Shown here: positions 1 to 10,618 of the stretch, piece by piece | Numbering within the stretch: position 1 is the stretch's first letter | How the letters are laid out: the number at the start of each line of letters is the position of its first letter | NCBI GenBank assembly: GCA_024235915.1 | Contig: JACKLO010000027.1 | Location: forward strand, 1 to 47,333 | Origin: Burkholderiaceae bacterium | GTDB lineage: Bacteria > Pseudomonadota > Gammaproteobacteria > Burkholderiales > Burkholderiaceae_C | Direction of reading: 5' to 3' | Length of the DNA stretch: 47,333 bases | The notes under the pieces: generated by a model | The model's database searches: none | The model's input: only the letters and a program-made list of their open reading frames with translations | What the model was told of the DNA's origin: nothing | Position numbers and translations under genes: made by a program

Positions 1-693
1 CAAGCGGCCGACCTGGACGTGATGGTCGTGGCCGCCTACGGCCTCATCCTGCCGGCCTGGGTGCTGGACCTGCCGCGCCGCGGGTGCCTGAACATCCATG
101 CGTCGCTGCTGCCGCGGTGGCGCGGTGCTGCGCCAATCCACCGCGCCATCGAGGCCGGTGATGCACAGACCGGCATCACCATCATGCAAATGGACGAGGG
201 CCTGGACACCGGGGCCATGCGCCTCGGGGTGGCCGTGGCGATCCGGCCCGATGACACCACGGCGACGCTGCACGACCGCCTGGCTGCGCTGGGTGGCCGC
301 CTGATCGTGCAGGCCCTGCTGGCGCTGGATACCCCGCCGGTACCGCAGCCGGAAGCCGGTGTCACCTACGCCCACAAGATCGACAAGGCCGAGGCCGCCA
401 TCGACTGGGCGCTGCCGGCGGCGCTGATCGAGCGCCGGGTGCGCGCCTTCGATCCGTTCCCTGGAGCGCACTTCACGCTGGATGGGCTGGCCGTCAAGCT
501 GTGGCGGGCGACGGTGGTTCCCGGCCAGGGCGAACCCGGCACGGTGTTGCCTGCGCCAGCCGGTACGTTGCGCGTTGCCTGTGGCGACGGGGCGCTGGAC
601 CTGCTGGAATTGCAGCAGCCCGGAGGTCGGCGTCAGCCTGCGGAGGCGTGGCTGCGCAGCCACGCCGTGGGCATTGGTGGCCGACTGGCCTGA
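1..693 (+). CDS. fmt: Methionyl-tRNA formyltransferase, 5' end cut off by the window
   Basis: Transfers a formyl group from 10-formyl-THF to initiator Met-tRNA in the cytoplasm. The frame is open from base 1, so the first part of the protein (about 80 residues by comparison with the family) lies outside the window. Visible parts are the formyltransferase core with AAYGLILP, the folate-site segment NIHASLLPRWRGAAPIHRAI and the loop TGITIMQMDEGLDTG, which are close to the family consensus. The C-terminal OB-like domain that binds tRNA follows, with the segment VRAFDPFPGA. The stop TGA is at 691-693. In many bacteria fmt follows def, which would lie to the left. Identity is sure from the motifs; only the start is unseen. 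Confidence 0.96.
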   Translation, partial: QAADLDVMVVAAYGLILPAWVLDLPRRGCLNIHASLLPRWRGAAPIHRAIEAGDAQTGITIMQMDEGLDTGAMRLGVAVAIRPDDTTATLHDRLAALGGRLIVQALLALDTPPVPQPEAGVTYAHKIDKAEAAIDWALPAALIERRVRAFDPFPGAHFTLDGLAVKLWRATVVPGQGEPGTVLPAPAGTLRVACGDGALDLLELQQPGGRRQPAEAWLRSHAVGIGGRLA

Positions 694-765
694 GCGCGGC
701 CCACGGTCGCGGTGAGGGCGGCGGCGCGGACTCAAGTTGTCGCCGACGCGGCCGATAGTCCCCGC

Positions 766-1155
766 ATGGCCCCCTCTGTCCGACTCCTGCTGCTGCTGGC
801 GCCCATGCTGCTGGCCGGCTGCGACCTGCTGGGCATCGAGACGCTGAGCCAGCAGCAGGCGCGCCGCGCCGACGAAGGCAAGGCCATCGGCAGCGCCTGC
901 CGCCACGCTGGCCGCGCCATCGAAGACTGCTACGCGCTGAACAAGAAGGCCGACAAGGCCGCCATCTTCGCCGGCTGGCGCGAGATGAACGACTACATGG
1001 CCGAGAACAAGATCGAGGTGCTGGCGCCCAGCCTGCCATCGCCAGAGGCCATGGCCTTGAAGCAGGCCGCCGCCGAGGCGGCCGCAGCGGCCGCCGAGGA
1101 TGCGCCGGACGAGGCGCCAGCCGCGCACGGCAAGAAGTCGGCCCACGGCGGTTGA
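766..1155 (+). CDS. Small putative lipoprotein of unknown function
   Basis: A 129-residue protein. I chose the ATG at 766 because it puts a compact lipoprotein signal at the very N-terminus: a hydrophobic run of leucines ending in the lipobox LLAGC, with the lipidated Cys at about residue 19. The frame continues upstream to 712, but that extension is Arg/Ala-rich and does not look like a signal peptide. The mature part is short, charged and helical, with two further Cys (SACRHAG and EDCYALN) about 11 residues apart that could form a disulfide. The C-terminal third is an Ala-rich run that may be a coiled or flexible tail. I do not recognise the family. It lies 94 bp before another exported protein on the same strand. 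Confidence 0.7.
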   Translation: MAPSVRLLLLLAPMLLAGCDLLGIETLSQQQARRADEGKAIGSACRHAGRAIEDCYALNKKADKAAIFAGWREMNDYMAENKIEVLAPSLPSPEAMALKQAAAEAAAAAAEDAPDEAPAAHGKKSAHGG

Positions 1156-1249
1156 TCGCCCGTCTGTCGCGCGGCGCGGCAGACCATCGCACGGCCCGGG
1201 CCATCCGGCCCCGGACGCGGCACCATGCGGGGCATTCCAGAACCCTTCG

Positions 1250-2008
1250 ATGAGCCCACCCATGCCTGCCACCCGCCGCCACCTGCTGACCTTGGCCGCG
1301 CTGACCTGCACCTCTGCCCTGCTGCTACCGGCCTGCGCGCTGGCCCAGCGCGTCACCGGATCTGGCCAGATGGTCACCGAGACGCGCGCCGTCAGCGGCT
1401 TTGAAGCGGTGGCACTGGAGACCTCGTTCACGGTGAAGCTGCGCCAATCGGGTCGCGAAGGCCTGAGCCTGACGGCCGACGACAACCTGATGCCGCTGAT
1501 CGAGACCGTCGTGGAATCCCGCAACGGCCGGCCCACCCTGGTGCTGCGCTGGAAGCGCCACACCTCGATCCAGCACCGCAGCGACATCGTCGCCACCATC
1601 GACGCCGCCACGGTCAAGGGGCTCGCCACGTCAGGCTCCGGCACCATCGAGGCCGAAGCGGTGCAGGGTGATGCGCTGAGCCTGTCGGTGGCCGGTTCCG
1701 GTGACATCCGTGCCAAGGCGGTCAAGGTGGCCAGCCTGCAGACCAGCGTGGCAGGCAGCGGCGACATCGCCGTCACCGGCGCCGCTGCGGTGCTAAAGGT
1801 CAGCATCGCCGGCAGCGGCGACGTGGACACGAGCGGCGTCGAGGCCGAGGAGGTCAAGGTGAGCATCGCCGGCAGCGGCGACGCGAAGGTGACGGCCCAT
1901 GCCGCCCTGTCCGTCTCCATCGCCGGCAGCGGCGACGTGCGCTACGGCGGACGGGTGACGGCGGTGAAGACTTCCATCGTCGGCAGCGGAGATGTGACCC
2001 GGCGCTGA
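1250..2008 (+). CDS. Exported DUF2807 (GIN-domain) protein with GSGD repeats
   Basis: A 252-residue protein with an N-terminal signal peptide (hydrophobic stretch at about residues 11-32, ending near ALAQ). The start is ATG 1250, with ATG 1262 as an alternative. The mature part matches the DUF2807 'auto-transporter adhesin head, GIN' family: a first beta region (SGFEAVALETSFTVKL) and then a ladder in which the tetrad GSGD or GSGT recurs at about residues 129, 149, 169, 188, 208, 226 and 246. That spacing of 17-20 residues is what a right-handed beta-helix or solenoid would give. The repeat is also visible at DNA level, as a recurring atcgccggcagcggcgac. Known members are secreted or cell-surface proteins without a fixed biochemical function, so the role here is open. 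Confidence 0.85.
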   Translation: MSPPMPATRRHLLTLAALTCTSALLLPACALAQRVTGSGQMVTETRAVSGFEAVALETSFTVKLRQSGREGLSLTADDNLMPLIETVVESRNGRPTLVLRWKRHTSIQHRSDIVATIDAATVKGLATSGSGTIEAEAVQGDALSLSVAGSGDIRAKAVKVASLQTSVAGSGDIAVTGAAAVLKVSIAGSGDVDTSGVEAEEVKVSIAGSGDAKVTAHAALSVSIAGSGDVRYGGRVTAVKTSIVGSGDVTRR

Positions 2009-2070
2009 TGCCACCACGGCAGCCCGCATCCTTATACGCCTGCCGGTATCTGGTAGGCGACAATCGCGGG

Positions 2071-2832
2071 ATGAGCCCGCCGCCCACCCTGCAGCGCTGG
2101 CGCGCCGGCTGGGCGCGGATGCGGCGGCATCCGGAATTTCGCCGCGGCGCGGTCGAGATGTCGGGCATCTCGCTGGGGGTGGCCGCCTGGGGCCTCGTCA
2201 CCGGTGTGGCCATGATCAAGAGCGGCCTGTCGCTGCCGGTGGCACTGGCGATGTCGCTGCTGGTGTTCGCCGGCAGCGCACAGCTCACGGCCCTGCCCCT
2301 GATCGTCTCCGGCGCGCCGGTCTGGGTGGTCTGGGCCACGGCCATCTGCGTCAACCTGCGCTTCGTGATCCAGAGCGCGATGTGGCGGCCCTATCTGGCA
2401 CACCTGCCGCTGCGCAAGCGCGCGCTGATGTCCTATGTGGCGGCCGACCTGAACTACGTGCTGTTCATGAAGCGCTTTCCGGTGCCCAAGCCGGCGCCAG
2501 GGCAGGTGGAGTACTTCTGGGGCGGCTCGCTGATGAACTACGGTGCCTGGCACGGCATGTCGCTGATCGGCATCCTGTTCGCGTCGGCCATCCCCACCGA
2601 ATGGGGCTTTGGCTTTGCAGGCGTGCTGGCGCTGACCGGGCTGGCCTGTTCGATGCTGATTGACCGCACCACCTGGGTGGCGGCCGGCGTGGCCGGCTGC
2701 GCCGCCGTGGCGGCGTTTGCGCTGCCCTACAAGCTCCACATCGTGGTTGCGATTGCGGCAGCTGTGGCGATCGGCATGCTGGTCGACCACACGACGCCAA
2801 AGACGCCGTTGCCGGTGACGGACCCGACATGA
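2071..2832 (+). CDS. azlC: AzlC family branched-chain amino acid export permease
   Basis: Large subunit of an AzlC/AzlD (YgaZ/YgaH-type) inner-membrane exporter of branched-chain amino acids. The start at 2071 gives 253 residues and places the protein directly after a leader of the type GACAATCGCGGG-ATG. The frame is open back to 2008, but those extra 21 residues are not conserved-looking. About seven to eight hydrophobic segments are visible. Family landmarks are the N-terminal GAVEMSGISLGVAAWGLVTG, then FAGSAQLTALPL, and NLRFVIQSAM, the usual AzlC loop. AzlD follows 28 bp downstream on the same strand, which supports a two-subunit transporter. Confidence 0.92.
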   Translation: MSPPPTLQRWRAGWARMRRHPEFRRGAVEMSGISLGVAAWGLVTGVAMIKSGLSLPVALAMSLLVFAGSAQLTALPLIVSGAPVWVVWATAICVNLRFVIQSAMWRPYLAHLPLRKRALMSYVAADLNYVLFMKRFPVPKPAPGQVEYFWGGSLMNYGAWHGMSLIGILFASAIPTEWGFGFAGVLALTGLACSMLIDRTTWVAAGVAGCAAVAAFALPYKLHIVVAIAAAVAIGMLVDHTTPKTPLPVTDPT

Positions 2833-2860
2833 GGACGTTGGCATTGGCCGGGGAACGGAC

Positions 2861-3190
2861 ATGACCACCACCGAGGCCCTGATCACCATCGTCGGCCTGG
2901 CGCTGATCTCGCTGCTCACACGCGGCTTCTTCGTGCTGCCGTCGCGTGAACTGCCGATGCCGGCCTGGCTGCAGCGGGGGCTGCGCTACGCGCCGGTGGC
3001 GGCGCTGGTGGCCGTGGTCGTGCCCGAGGTGCTGATGACCGACGGCAGGCTGCTGACCACCTGGCAGGACGCCCGCCTGTACGCCGCGGCCACCGGCATC
3101 GCCTGGTACTTCTGGCGGCGCAGCATCCTCGGCACCATCGTCACCGGCACCGGGGTGATGCTGCTGCTGCGCCTGGGCCTGGGCTGGTGA
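2861..3190 (+). CDS. azlD: AzlD family branched-chain amino acid transport subunit
   Basis: A 109-residue, very hydrophobic protein with three to four membrane segments and the typical AzlD block LLTRGFFVLPSRE followed by LRYAPVAALVAVVVPE. It is the small partner of AzlC, encoded just upstream, and the two together form the exporter. Length and gene order are standard for the family. The next gene, pgk, starts 36 bp after the stop on the same strand, so read-through transcription is possible, but there is no functional reason to couple them. Confidence 0.92.
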   Translation: MTTTEALITIVGLALISLLTRGFFVLPSRELPMPAWLQRGLRYAPVAALVAVVVPEVLMTDGRLLTTWQDARLYAAATGIAWYFWRRSILGTIVTGTGVMLLLRLGLGW

Positions 3191-3226
3191 TCCGCACAAG
3201 TTTCCTTCACTTCAACCTGTAGTGCC

Positions 3227-4423
3227 ATGAACGTCATTCGCTTCCAAGACCTGATCGCCCAGGGCCGCGTCGCTGGCCAGCGCGTGTTCATCCGGGCCGA
3301 CCTCAACGTGCCGCTGAACGACGCCGGCCAGATCACCGAGGACACGCGTGTTCGCGCCAGCCTGCCAGCCATCCGCATGGCGCTGGACGCCGGTGCGGCG
3401 GTGATGGTGACCAGCCATCTGGGCCGCCCGACCGAAGGCGAGTTCAAGCCCGCCGATTCGCTGGCGCCGGTGGCGGCCCGCATGGCGGAGTTGCTGGGTC
3501 GAGACGTGCCGCTGGTGGCCAACTGGGTCGACGGTGTCGACGTGAAACCAGGCCAGGTGGTGCTGCTGGAAAACTGCCGCGTCAACAAGGGCGAGAAGAA
3601 GAACAACGAGGAGTTGTCGAAGAAGATGGCCGCGCTGTGCGACATCTTCGTGCACGACGCCTTCGGCACCGCCCACCGTGCCGAGGCCAGCACCTATGGC
3701 ATCGCGCAGTTTGCCAAAGTGGCCTGTGCCGGGCCGCTGCTGGCCGCCGAGATCGACGCCATCAGCAAGGCGCTGGCCAACCCGAAGCGCCCGTTGCTGG
3801 CCATCGTGGCCGGCAGCAAGGTCAGCACAAAGCTCACGATTCTTCAGAGTCTGGCCAGGAACGTGGACGGCCTGATCGTCGGCGGCGGCATCGCCAACAC
3901 CTTCATGCTGGCCGCAGGCCTGAAGATCGGCAAGAGCCTGGCCGAGCCGGACCTGGTGGGCGAAGCCAAGGCCGTGATCGACGCCATGCAGGCGCGCGGC
4001 GCCGCGGTGCCCATTCCTACCGACGTGGTCTGTGCCAAGACCTTTGCCGCCGACGCGCCGGCCACCGTGAAGGCGGCCACCGACGTGGCCGACGACGACC
4101 TGATCCTCGACATCGGCCCGCAAACAGCGGCCACGCTGGCGGCGCAGTTGAAGGCGGCCGGCACCATCGTCTGGAACGGCCCCGTGGGCGTGTTCGAGTT
4201 CGACGCCTTCGCCGGCGGCACGGAAGCCATTGCGCGTGCCATCGCGGACAGTGACGCCTTCAGCATCGCGGGTGGCGGCGACACGTTGGCGGCGATCGCC
4301 AAGTACCGCATCGAGAAGGATGTCGGCTACATCTCCACCGGCGGCGGCGCCTTCCTGGAGGTGCTGGAAGGCAAGACGCTGCCGGCCTTCGAGATCCTCT
4401 CGAAGCGCGCCGCGCAATCCTGA
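3227..4423 (+). CDS. pgk: Phosphoglycerate kinase
   Basis: Cytosolic glycolytic enzyme that converts 1,3-bisphosphoglycerate and ADP to 3-phosphoglycerate and ATP. The 398 residues are full length. Signatures in order: the substrate loop FIRADLNVPL near residue 20, the VTSHLGRP segment near 65, the hinge region GPLLAAE, the nucleotide site KLTILQSL and VGGGIANTF, and the C-terminal SIAGGGDTLAAI. It heads a run of lower-glycolysis genes on this strand (pgk, maeB, pyk, fba), a common Burkholderiales arrangement. A strong GC hairpin follows the stop by 7 bp. Confidence 0.98.
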   Translation: MNVIRFQDLIAQGRVAGQRVFIRADLNVPLNDAGQITEDTRVRASLPAIRMALDAGAAVMVTSHLGRPTEGEFKPADSLAPVAARMAELLGRDVPLVANWVDGVDVKPGQVVLLENCRVNKGEKKNNEELSKKMAALCDIFVHDAFGTAHRAEASTYGIAQFAKVACAGPLLAAEIDAISKALANPKRPLLAIVAGSKVSTKLTILQSLARNVDGLIVGGGIANTFMLAAGLKIGKSLAEPDLVGEAKAVIDAMQARGAAVPIPTDVVCAKTFAADAPATVKAATDVADDDLILDIGPQTAATLAAQLKAAGTIVWNGPVGVFEFDAFAGGTEAIARAIADSDAFSIAGGGDTLAAIAKYRIEKDVGYISTGGGAFLEVLEGKTLPAFEILSKRAAQS

Positions 4424-4430
4424 AGCGACC

Positions 4431-4452
4431 GCGGCGGGGGGAATCCCGCCGC
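4431..4452 (+). terminator. GC-rich hairpin after pgk, possible terminator
   Basis: GCGGCGGG at 4431-4438 and CCCGCCGC at 4445-4452 form a perfect 8-bp stem with a 6-base loop, starting 7 bp after the pgk stop. No T-run follows, so if it ends transcription it is not a classical intrinsic terminator. It could also be a 3' end stabiliser. Confidence 0.45.
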
Positions 4453-4510
4453 CTGTCCGCCCGCTTTCCGCAGTACGCTCGTCGGCGCATCCCACAACAG
4501 GAGACCGCCG

Positions 4511-6856
<2,346 letters not shown>

Positions 6857-6872
6857 TCGCCAGCGATGACGC

Positions 6873-6890
6873 GGCGCCTATCATGGCGCC
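6873..6890 (+). promoter_or_regulatory. Perfect inverted repeat in the maeB-pyk gap, overlapping a -10-like TATCAT
   Basis: GGCGCC at 6873-6878 and 6885-6890 flank TATCAT, a fair sigma70 -10 hexamer, 25 bp before the pyk start. I see no convincing -35. It could be a maeB 3' hairpin, a pyk promoter under an operator, or chance in GC-rich DNA. Confidence 0.3.
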
Positions 6891-6914
6891 CGTCCTTCTG
6901 CAAAGCATCACACC

Positions 6915-8342
6915 ATGCGCGCCACCAAGATCGTCGCCACGCTGGGCCCGGCCTCGTCCTCGCCTGAATTGCTGGAGCGCATGATCCGCAACGGTGTGGA
7001 TGTCGTGCGCCTGAACTTCTCCCACGGCAAGGCGCAGGACCACATCGACCGCGCCACCCTGGTGCGCGAAGTGGCGCAGCGGGCCGGCAAGGAGGTCGCC
7101 ATCATGGCCGACCTCCAGGGCCCCAAGATCCGTGTCGGCAAGTTCGCCGAGGGCAAGACGGAACTGCGCCCGGGCCAGGCCTTCGTGCTGGATGCGGCAC
7201 GCACCGAACCCGGCGACAACGACGCCGTCGGCCTGGACTACAAGGACTTGCCCCGCGACGTTCGCCCCGGCGACACGCTGCTGCTCAACGACGGCCTGCT
7301 GCGCCTGACCGTGGACAAGGTGGTGGGCGACCAGGTGCACACCACGGTGGTGGTGGGTGGCGAGCTCAGCAACAACAAGGGCATCAACAAGGCCGGCGGT
7401 GGCCTGACAGCGCCGGCGCTGACTGCCAAGGACATGGAGGACATCAAGACCGCCATGGCCTTCAGGTGCGACTACCTGGCCGTGAGCTTTCCGAAGAGCG
7501 CCACCGACATGGAGATGGCGCGCCAGTTGGCCAACGTCGCCGGTGAATCGCAGCGGCACAAGCCGGCGCTCATCGCCAAGATCGAGCGCAGCGAGGCGAT
7601 CCCGCAGTTGGAGGCCATCCTCAAGGCGAGCGACGGCATCATGGTCGCGCGTGGTGATCTGGCGGTGGAGGTGGGCAACGCGGCTGTGCCAGCGCTGCAG
7701 AAACGCATGATCCGGCTCGCCCGCGAGTTGGACAAGGTGGTCATCACCGCCACGCAGATGATGGAGTCGATGATCGTCAACGCCGTGCCCACGCGCGCCG
7801 AGGTCAGCGACGTGGCGAATGCGGTGCTGGACGGCACTGACGCGGTGATGCTCAGCGCCGAGACCGCTGCGGGCAAGTACCCGCTGGAAACGGTGGAGCA
7901 GATGGCCGCCATCGCGCTGGAGGCCGAGGCGGCGGACGACATCACGCTGGAAACCGACTTCGCCAACAAACGCTTCGGTCGCATCGACCAGAGCATCGCG
8001 ATGGGTGCGCTGTTCACGGCGCACCACCTGGGCTGCAAGGCCATCCTGGCGCTGACGGAATCGGGGTCGACGGCCCTGTGGATGAGCCGGCACCACATCC
8101 GCGTTCCGATCTACGCACTGACCTCGCAACTGGGTTCGCAGCGCCGCATGACGCTGTACCGCAACGTGACGCCCTTGCTGATGCCGCGCCTGAACGACCG
8201 CGACGAGGCGCTGGTCACTGCCGAGAAACTGCTGGTGCAGCTTGGCGTGCTGCGGCCGGGCGACACCTACGCCATCACCTGCGGTGAGCCGATGGGCCAC
8301 CCGGGCGGCACCAACATGCTCAAGGTCTGTCGGGTTGCCTGA
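6915..8342 (+). CDS. pyk: Pyruvate kinase
   Basis: Last step of glycolysis: PEP and ADP to pyruvate and ATP, in the cytosol. The 475 residues are standard. Signatures: the N-terminal RATKIVATLGPASSS, the substrate loop RLNFSHG near residue 33, the B-domain, the active-site segment LIAKIERSEAI, IMVARGDLAVEV, and VVITATQMMESM followed by PTRAEVSDVANAVLDGTDA, the classical pyruvate kinase signature region. The C-terminal allosteric domain ends at RPGDTYAITCGEPMGHPGGTN. It lies between maeB and fba. The next gene is on the opposite strand and its end is 24 bp away. Confidence 0.98.
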   Translation: MRATKIVATLGPASSSPELLERMIRNGVDVVRLNFSHGKAQDHIDRATLVREVAQRAGKEVAIMADLQGPKIRVGKFAEGKTELRPGQAFVLDAARTEPGDNDAVGLDYKDLPRDVRPGDTLLLNDGLLRLTVDKVVGDQVHTTVVVGGELSNNKGINKAGGGLTAPALTAKDMEDIKTAMAFRCDYLAVSFPKSATDMEMARQLANVAGESQRHKPALIAKIERSEAIPQLEAILKASDGIMVARGDLAVEVGNAAVPALQKRMIRLARELDKVVITATQMMESMIVNAVPTRAEVSDVANAVLDGTDAVMLSAETAAGKYPLETVEQMAAIALEAEAADDITLETDFANKRFGRIDQSIAMGALFTAHHLGCKAILALTESGSTALWMSRHHIRVPIYALTSQLGSQRRMTLYRNVTPLLMPRLNDRDEALVTAEKLLVQLGVLRPGDTYAITCGEPMGHPGGTNMLKVCRVA

Positions 8343-8366
8343 CCCGGCTGCGCCTGTGGCGCTGCG

Positions 8367-9371
8367 TCACTGCACCGCGGTGATCATCGCGGCCACGCGC
8401 GGCGTGGCAGCCTCGGCCACGAGTTGCACCTGCGGATGGGCGCGGGCGTAGACGCGGAACAACTCGTCGGCAAACGCAGGGCCGATCTCGTCGATGCCGC
8501 TGAAGTCCAGATGCGCCCGCCGGAATGCCGACAGGCGGGCGGTCACGCGGCGCGCCTGGGCCCGTGACTCCAGCCAGGTGTTCGTGCCGGTGAGCAGCCG
8601 CAACGAGACTTCGGTGTGGTCGAAACCGTAGCCGTCGTCGGCGTGGGAGCGCAGCACCTCGTCCAGCGTGCGCGAGGTGTCGAGCGCGATCGCCAGGTAG
8701 ATGGATGTGCCTTGCCGTTCCAGTGGTCGGACGTCGGCCCAGCCGCTGAAGCCCGGTCGCCGCTGGAAGCCCTGGTGGTTGGCGTGCAGGTCGAACACAT
8801 CGGCGGCGCGGGCCACGTAGAACAGGCCCTGGCCCAGGTGTCGGGTGGGCTGCGAGGTGAGCTTGCCCTTGCCGAGTTCCAGCATGGCCAGGCGCGGATC
8901 GTCGATCTGCCAGGCCTGTTCGATGCGTTGGAAGATGCCGCAGCCATCGTCGCTGACGAGCATCTGCAGGTGCAGACCGGTCTGGCGGACCGACACCGTG
9001 ACCCCGGCCCCGCCGCTGTGGTCGATGGCGTTGTTCAGCAACTCAGTGAAGGCATGCTGGGCCAAGCGCGCGACATTGGGCCGCAGCTCGAGGCAGGGGG
9101 CGAAGTCCTGGGCCCAGGGGCGGTCCTCCGCCAGGCCTGCCAGCGCGTAGTGCCGCACCACCTGCCGCATCGGACCGGGCCGGTAGCGTGGACGCCGGCG
9201 GCTGCCTTCGGCCTCCAGCCAGCCGGCGTTCGTCAGCTGGTCCAGCAACCGACGTGTGCGCCGGCGGCTGAGATCCAGGCGCTGCATCAGATGCGCGATC
9301 AGGTCGTCGCCGTGCTGGCACGCGGCGGTGGTGATCCAGGTCGAGACGGCTGCAAGGGTGTGGCGCGGCAT
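8367..9371 (-). CDS. HTH + HATPase (GHKL) + STAS-like DUF4325 regulatory protein
   Basis: A 334-residue single-chain regulator, starting at the ATG at 9371. Residues 1 to about 65 look like a winged-helix unit (DLSRRRTRRLLDQLTNAGWLEAEG). Residues about 95-230 form a GHKL ATPase: N-box TELLNNAIDHSGG at about 109-121, G1 box SDDGCGIF at 140-147, and G2 segment GQGLFYVARAADVF at 180-193. Residues about 265-325 match the STAS-like DUF4325 fold (HLDFSGIDEIGPAFADELFRVY). There is no phospho-acceptor His domain, so it is not a classical histidine kinase. Anti-sigma/anti-anti-sigma pairs use the same two folds on separate chains, so a fused partner switch that also binds DNA is a reasonable inference. 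It is transcribed divergently from fba; the target is unknown. Confidence 0.82.
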   Translation of the reverse strand: MPRHTLAAVSTWITTAACQHGDDLIAHLMQRLDLSRRRTRRLLDQLTNAGWLEAEGSRRRPRYRPGPMRQVVRHYALAGLAEDRPWAQDFAPCLELRPNVARLAQHAFTELLNNAIDHSGGAGVTVSVRQTGLHLQMLVSDDGCGIFQRIEQAWQIDDPRLAMLELGKGKLTSQPTRHLGQGLFYVARAADVFDLHANHQGFQRRPGFSGWADVRPLERQGTSIYLAIALDTSRTLDEVLRSHADDGYGFDHTEVSLRLLTGTNTWLESRAQARRVTARLSAFRRAHLDFSGIDEIGPAFADELFRVYARAHPQVQLVAEAATPRVAAMITAVQ

Positions 9372-9498
9372 GGCGGGCTCCAGGCGCCCCTTGGTCACGG
9401 GCGCGTGGGGTGCAGTGTGGGCAAGCACTGCCGATCGCGGCGCCGCGAAAAGCGGGGCAAAGCCACGCCAGATCAGGGCCGTCGAAGGGCCCCGTCGG

Positions 9499-9504
9499 TA
9501 GAAT
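9499..9504 (+). promoter_or_regulatory. Possible -10 element of the fba promoter
   Basis: TAGAAT inside GGTAGAATTCC, 65 bp before the fba start, in the 197-bp gap between divergent genes. No good -35 hexamer is spaced correctly upstream, so this rests on the -10 only. The fba start has a TGGAG ribosome site at 9558-9562. Confidence 0.35.
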
Positions 9505-9568
9505 TCCAGGCGATTACATCCCGACTACGCGCCAATTCCGGCCGTGTTCATCCCCACTGGAGATTGCC

Positions 9569-10618
9569 ATGCCACTTGTTTCGATGCGCCAACTGCTGGA
9601 CCACGCTGCCGAGAACGGCTATGGCATCCCGGCCTTCAACGTCAACAACCTCGAGCAGGTGCAGGCGGTGATGACCGCCGCCGACGAAGTGGGCGCCCCG
9701 GTGATCCTGCAGGCAAGCGCTGGCGCCCGCAAGTACGCGGGTGAGCCGTTCATCAAGCACCTGATCGAGGCCGCATTGGAACAGTGGCCGCACATCCCGC
9801 TGGCGATGCATCAGGACCACGGGCAGAGCCCGACCGTGTGCCAAGGGGCCATCGACCTCGGTTTCAGTTCAGTGATGATGGACGGCAGCCTGGAGGCCGA
9901 CGGCAAGACCATCGCCAGCTACGACTACAACGTCCGCGTCACGCGGGAAGTGGTCGACATGGCGCACAAGGTGGGCGTGACCGTCGAAGGCGAACTCGGC
10001 TGCCTGGGCAGCCTGGAGACCATGCGAGGTGACAAGGAGGACGGCCACGGGACAGACGCGACGATGACGCGTGATCAACTGCTGACCGACCCGGAGCAGG
10101 CGGCGGATTTTGTCGAACGCACGGGGGTGGACGCGCTGGCCATCGCCATCGGCACCAGCCACGGCGCCTACAAATTCAGCCGCAAGCCGACTGGGGACAT
10201 CCTGGCGATCGACCGGATCAAGGAGATCAACCGCCGCATCCCCAACACGCATCTCGTGATGCACGGCAGTTCAAGCGTGCCGCAGGACCTGCTGGAGATC
10301 ATTCGCCAGCACGGCGGTCAGATGAAGGAGACTTATGGCGTGCCCGTGGAGGAAATCCAGGAGGCCATCAAGCATGGTGTTCGCAAGATCAACATCGACA
10401 CCGACATCCGACTTGCAATGACCGGCGCGATTCGCAAGTATATGGCGGAGAACCCGGAGAAGTTTGATCCGCGGGACTATTTGAAGCCCGCGCGGGAAGC
10501 GGCGAAGCGTATCTGTCGTCAGAGGTATTTGGAGTTTGGGTGCGAGGGGCGAGTTGCAAGTATTCAGCCAATAGCCTTGAGTTCTATGGCGAAGATGTAC
10601 GGCCGTTCATCCGGATAA
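9569..10618 (+). CDS. fba: Class II fructose-1,6-bisphosphate aldolase with atypical 3' end
   Basis: Zn-dependent cleavage of fructose 1,6-bisphosphate into DHAP and glyceraldehyde 3-phosphate. The start at 9569 (349 residues) is set by the ribosome site and by the conserved N-terminus MPLVSMRQLLDHA. Class II landmarks: AMHQDHGQSP with the zinc His, TVEGELGCLGS, HGSSSVPQDLLEI and KINIDTDIRLAM. From about 10436 codon use changes: TTT, TTG, CGT, TAT and AGG replace the GC-ending codons used before, and after about residue 310 the tail (RYLEFGCEGRVASIQPIALSS) looks less like family members than the rest. The protein still ends near the expected length. I read this as one edge of the low-GC patch described separately. 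Activity should be intact because the catalytic parts are upstream. Confidence 0.96.
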   Translation: MPLVSMRQLLDHAAENGYGIPAFNVNNLEQVQAVMTAADEVGAPVILQASAGARKYAGEPFIKHLIEAALEQWPHIPLAMHQDHGQSPTVCQGAIDLGFSSVMMDGSLEADGKTIASYDYNVRVTREVVDMAHKVGVTVEGELGCLGSLETMRGDKEDGHGTDATMTRDQLLTDPEQAADFVERTGVDALAIAIGTSHGAYKFSRKPTGDILAIDRIKEINRRIPNTHLVMHGSSSVPQDLLEIIRQHGGQMKETYGVPVEEIQEAIKHGVRKINIDTDIRLAMTGAIRKYMAENPEKFDPRDYLKPAREAAKRICRQRYLEFGCEGRVASIQPIALSSMAKMYGRSSG

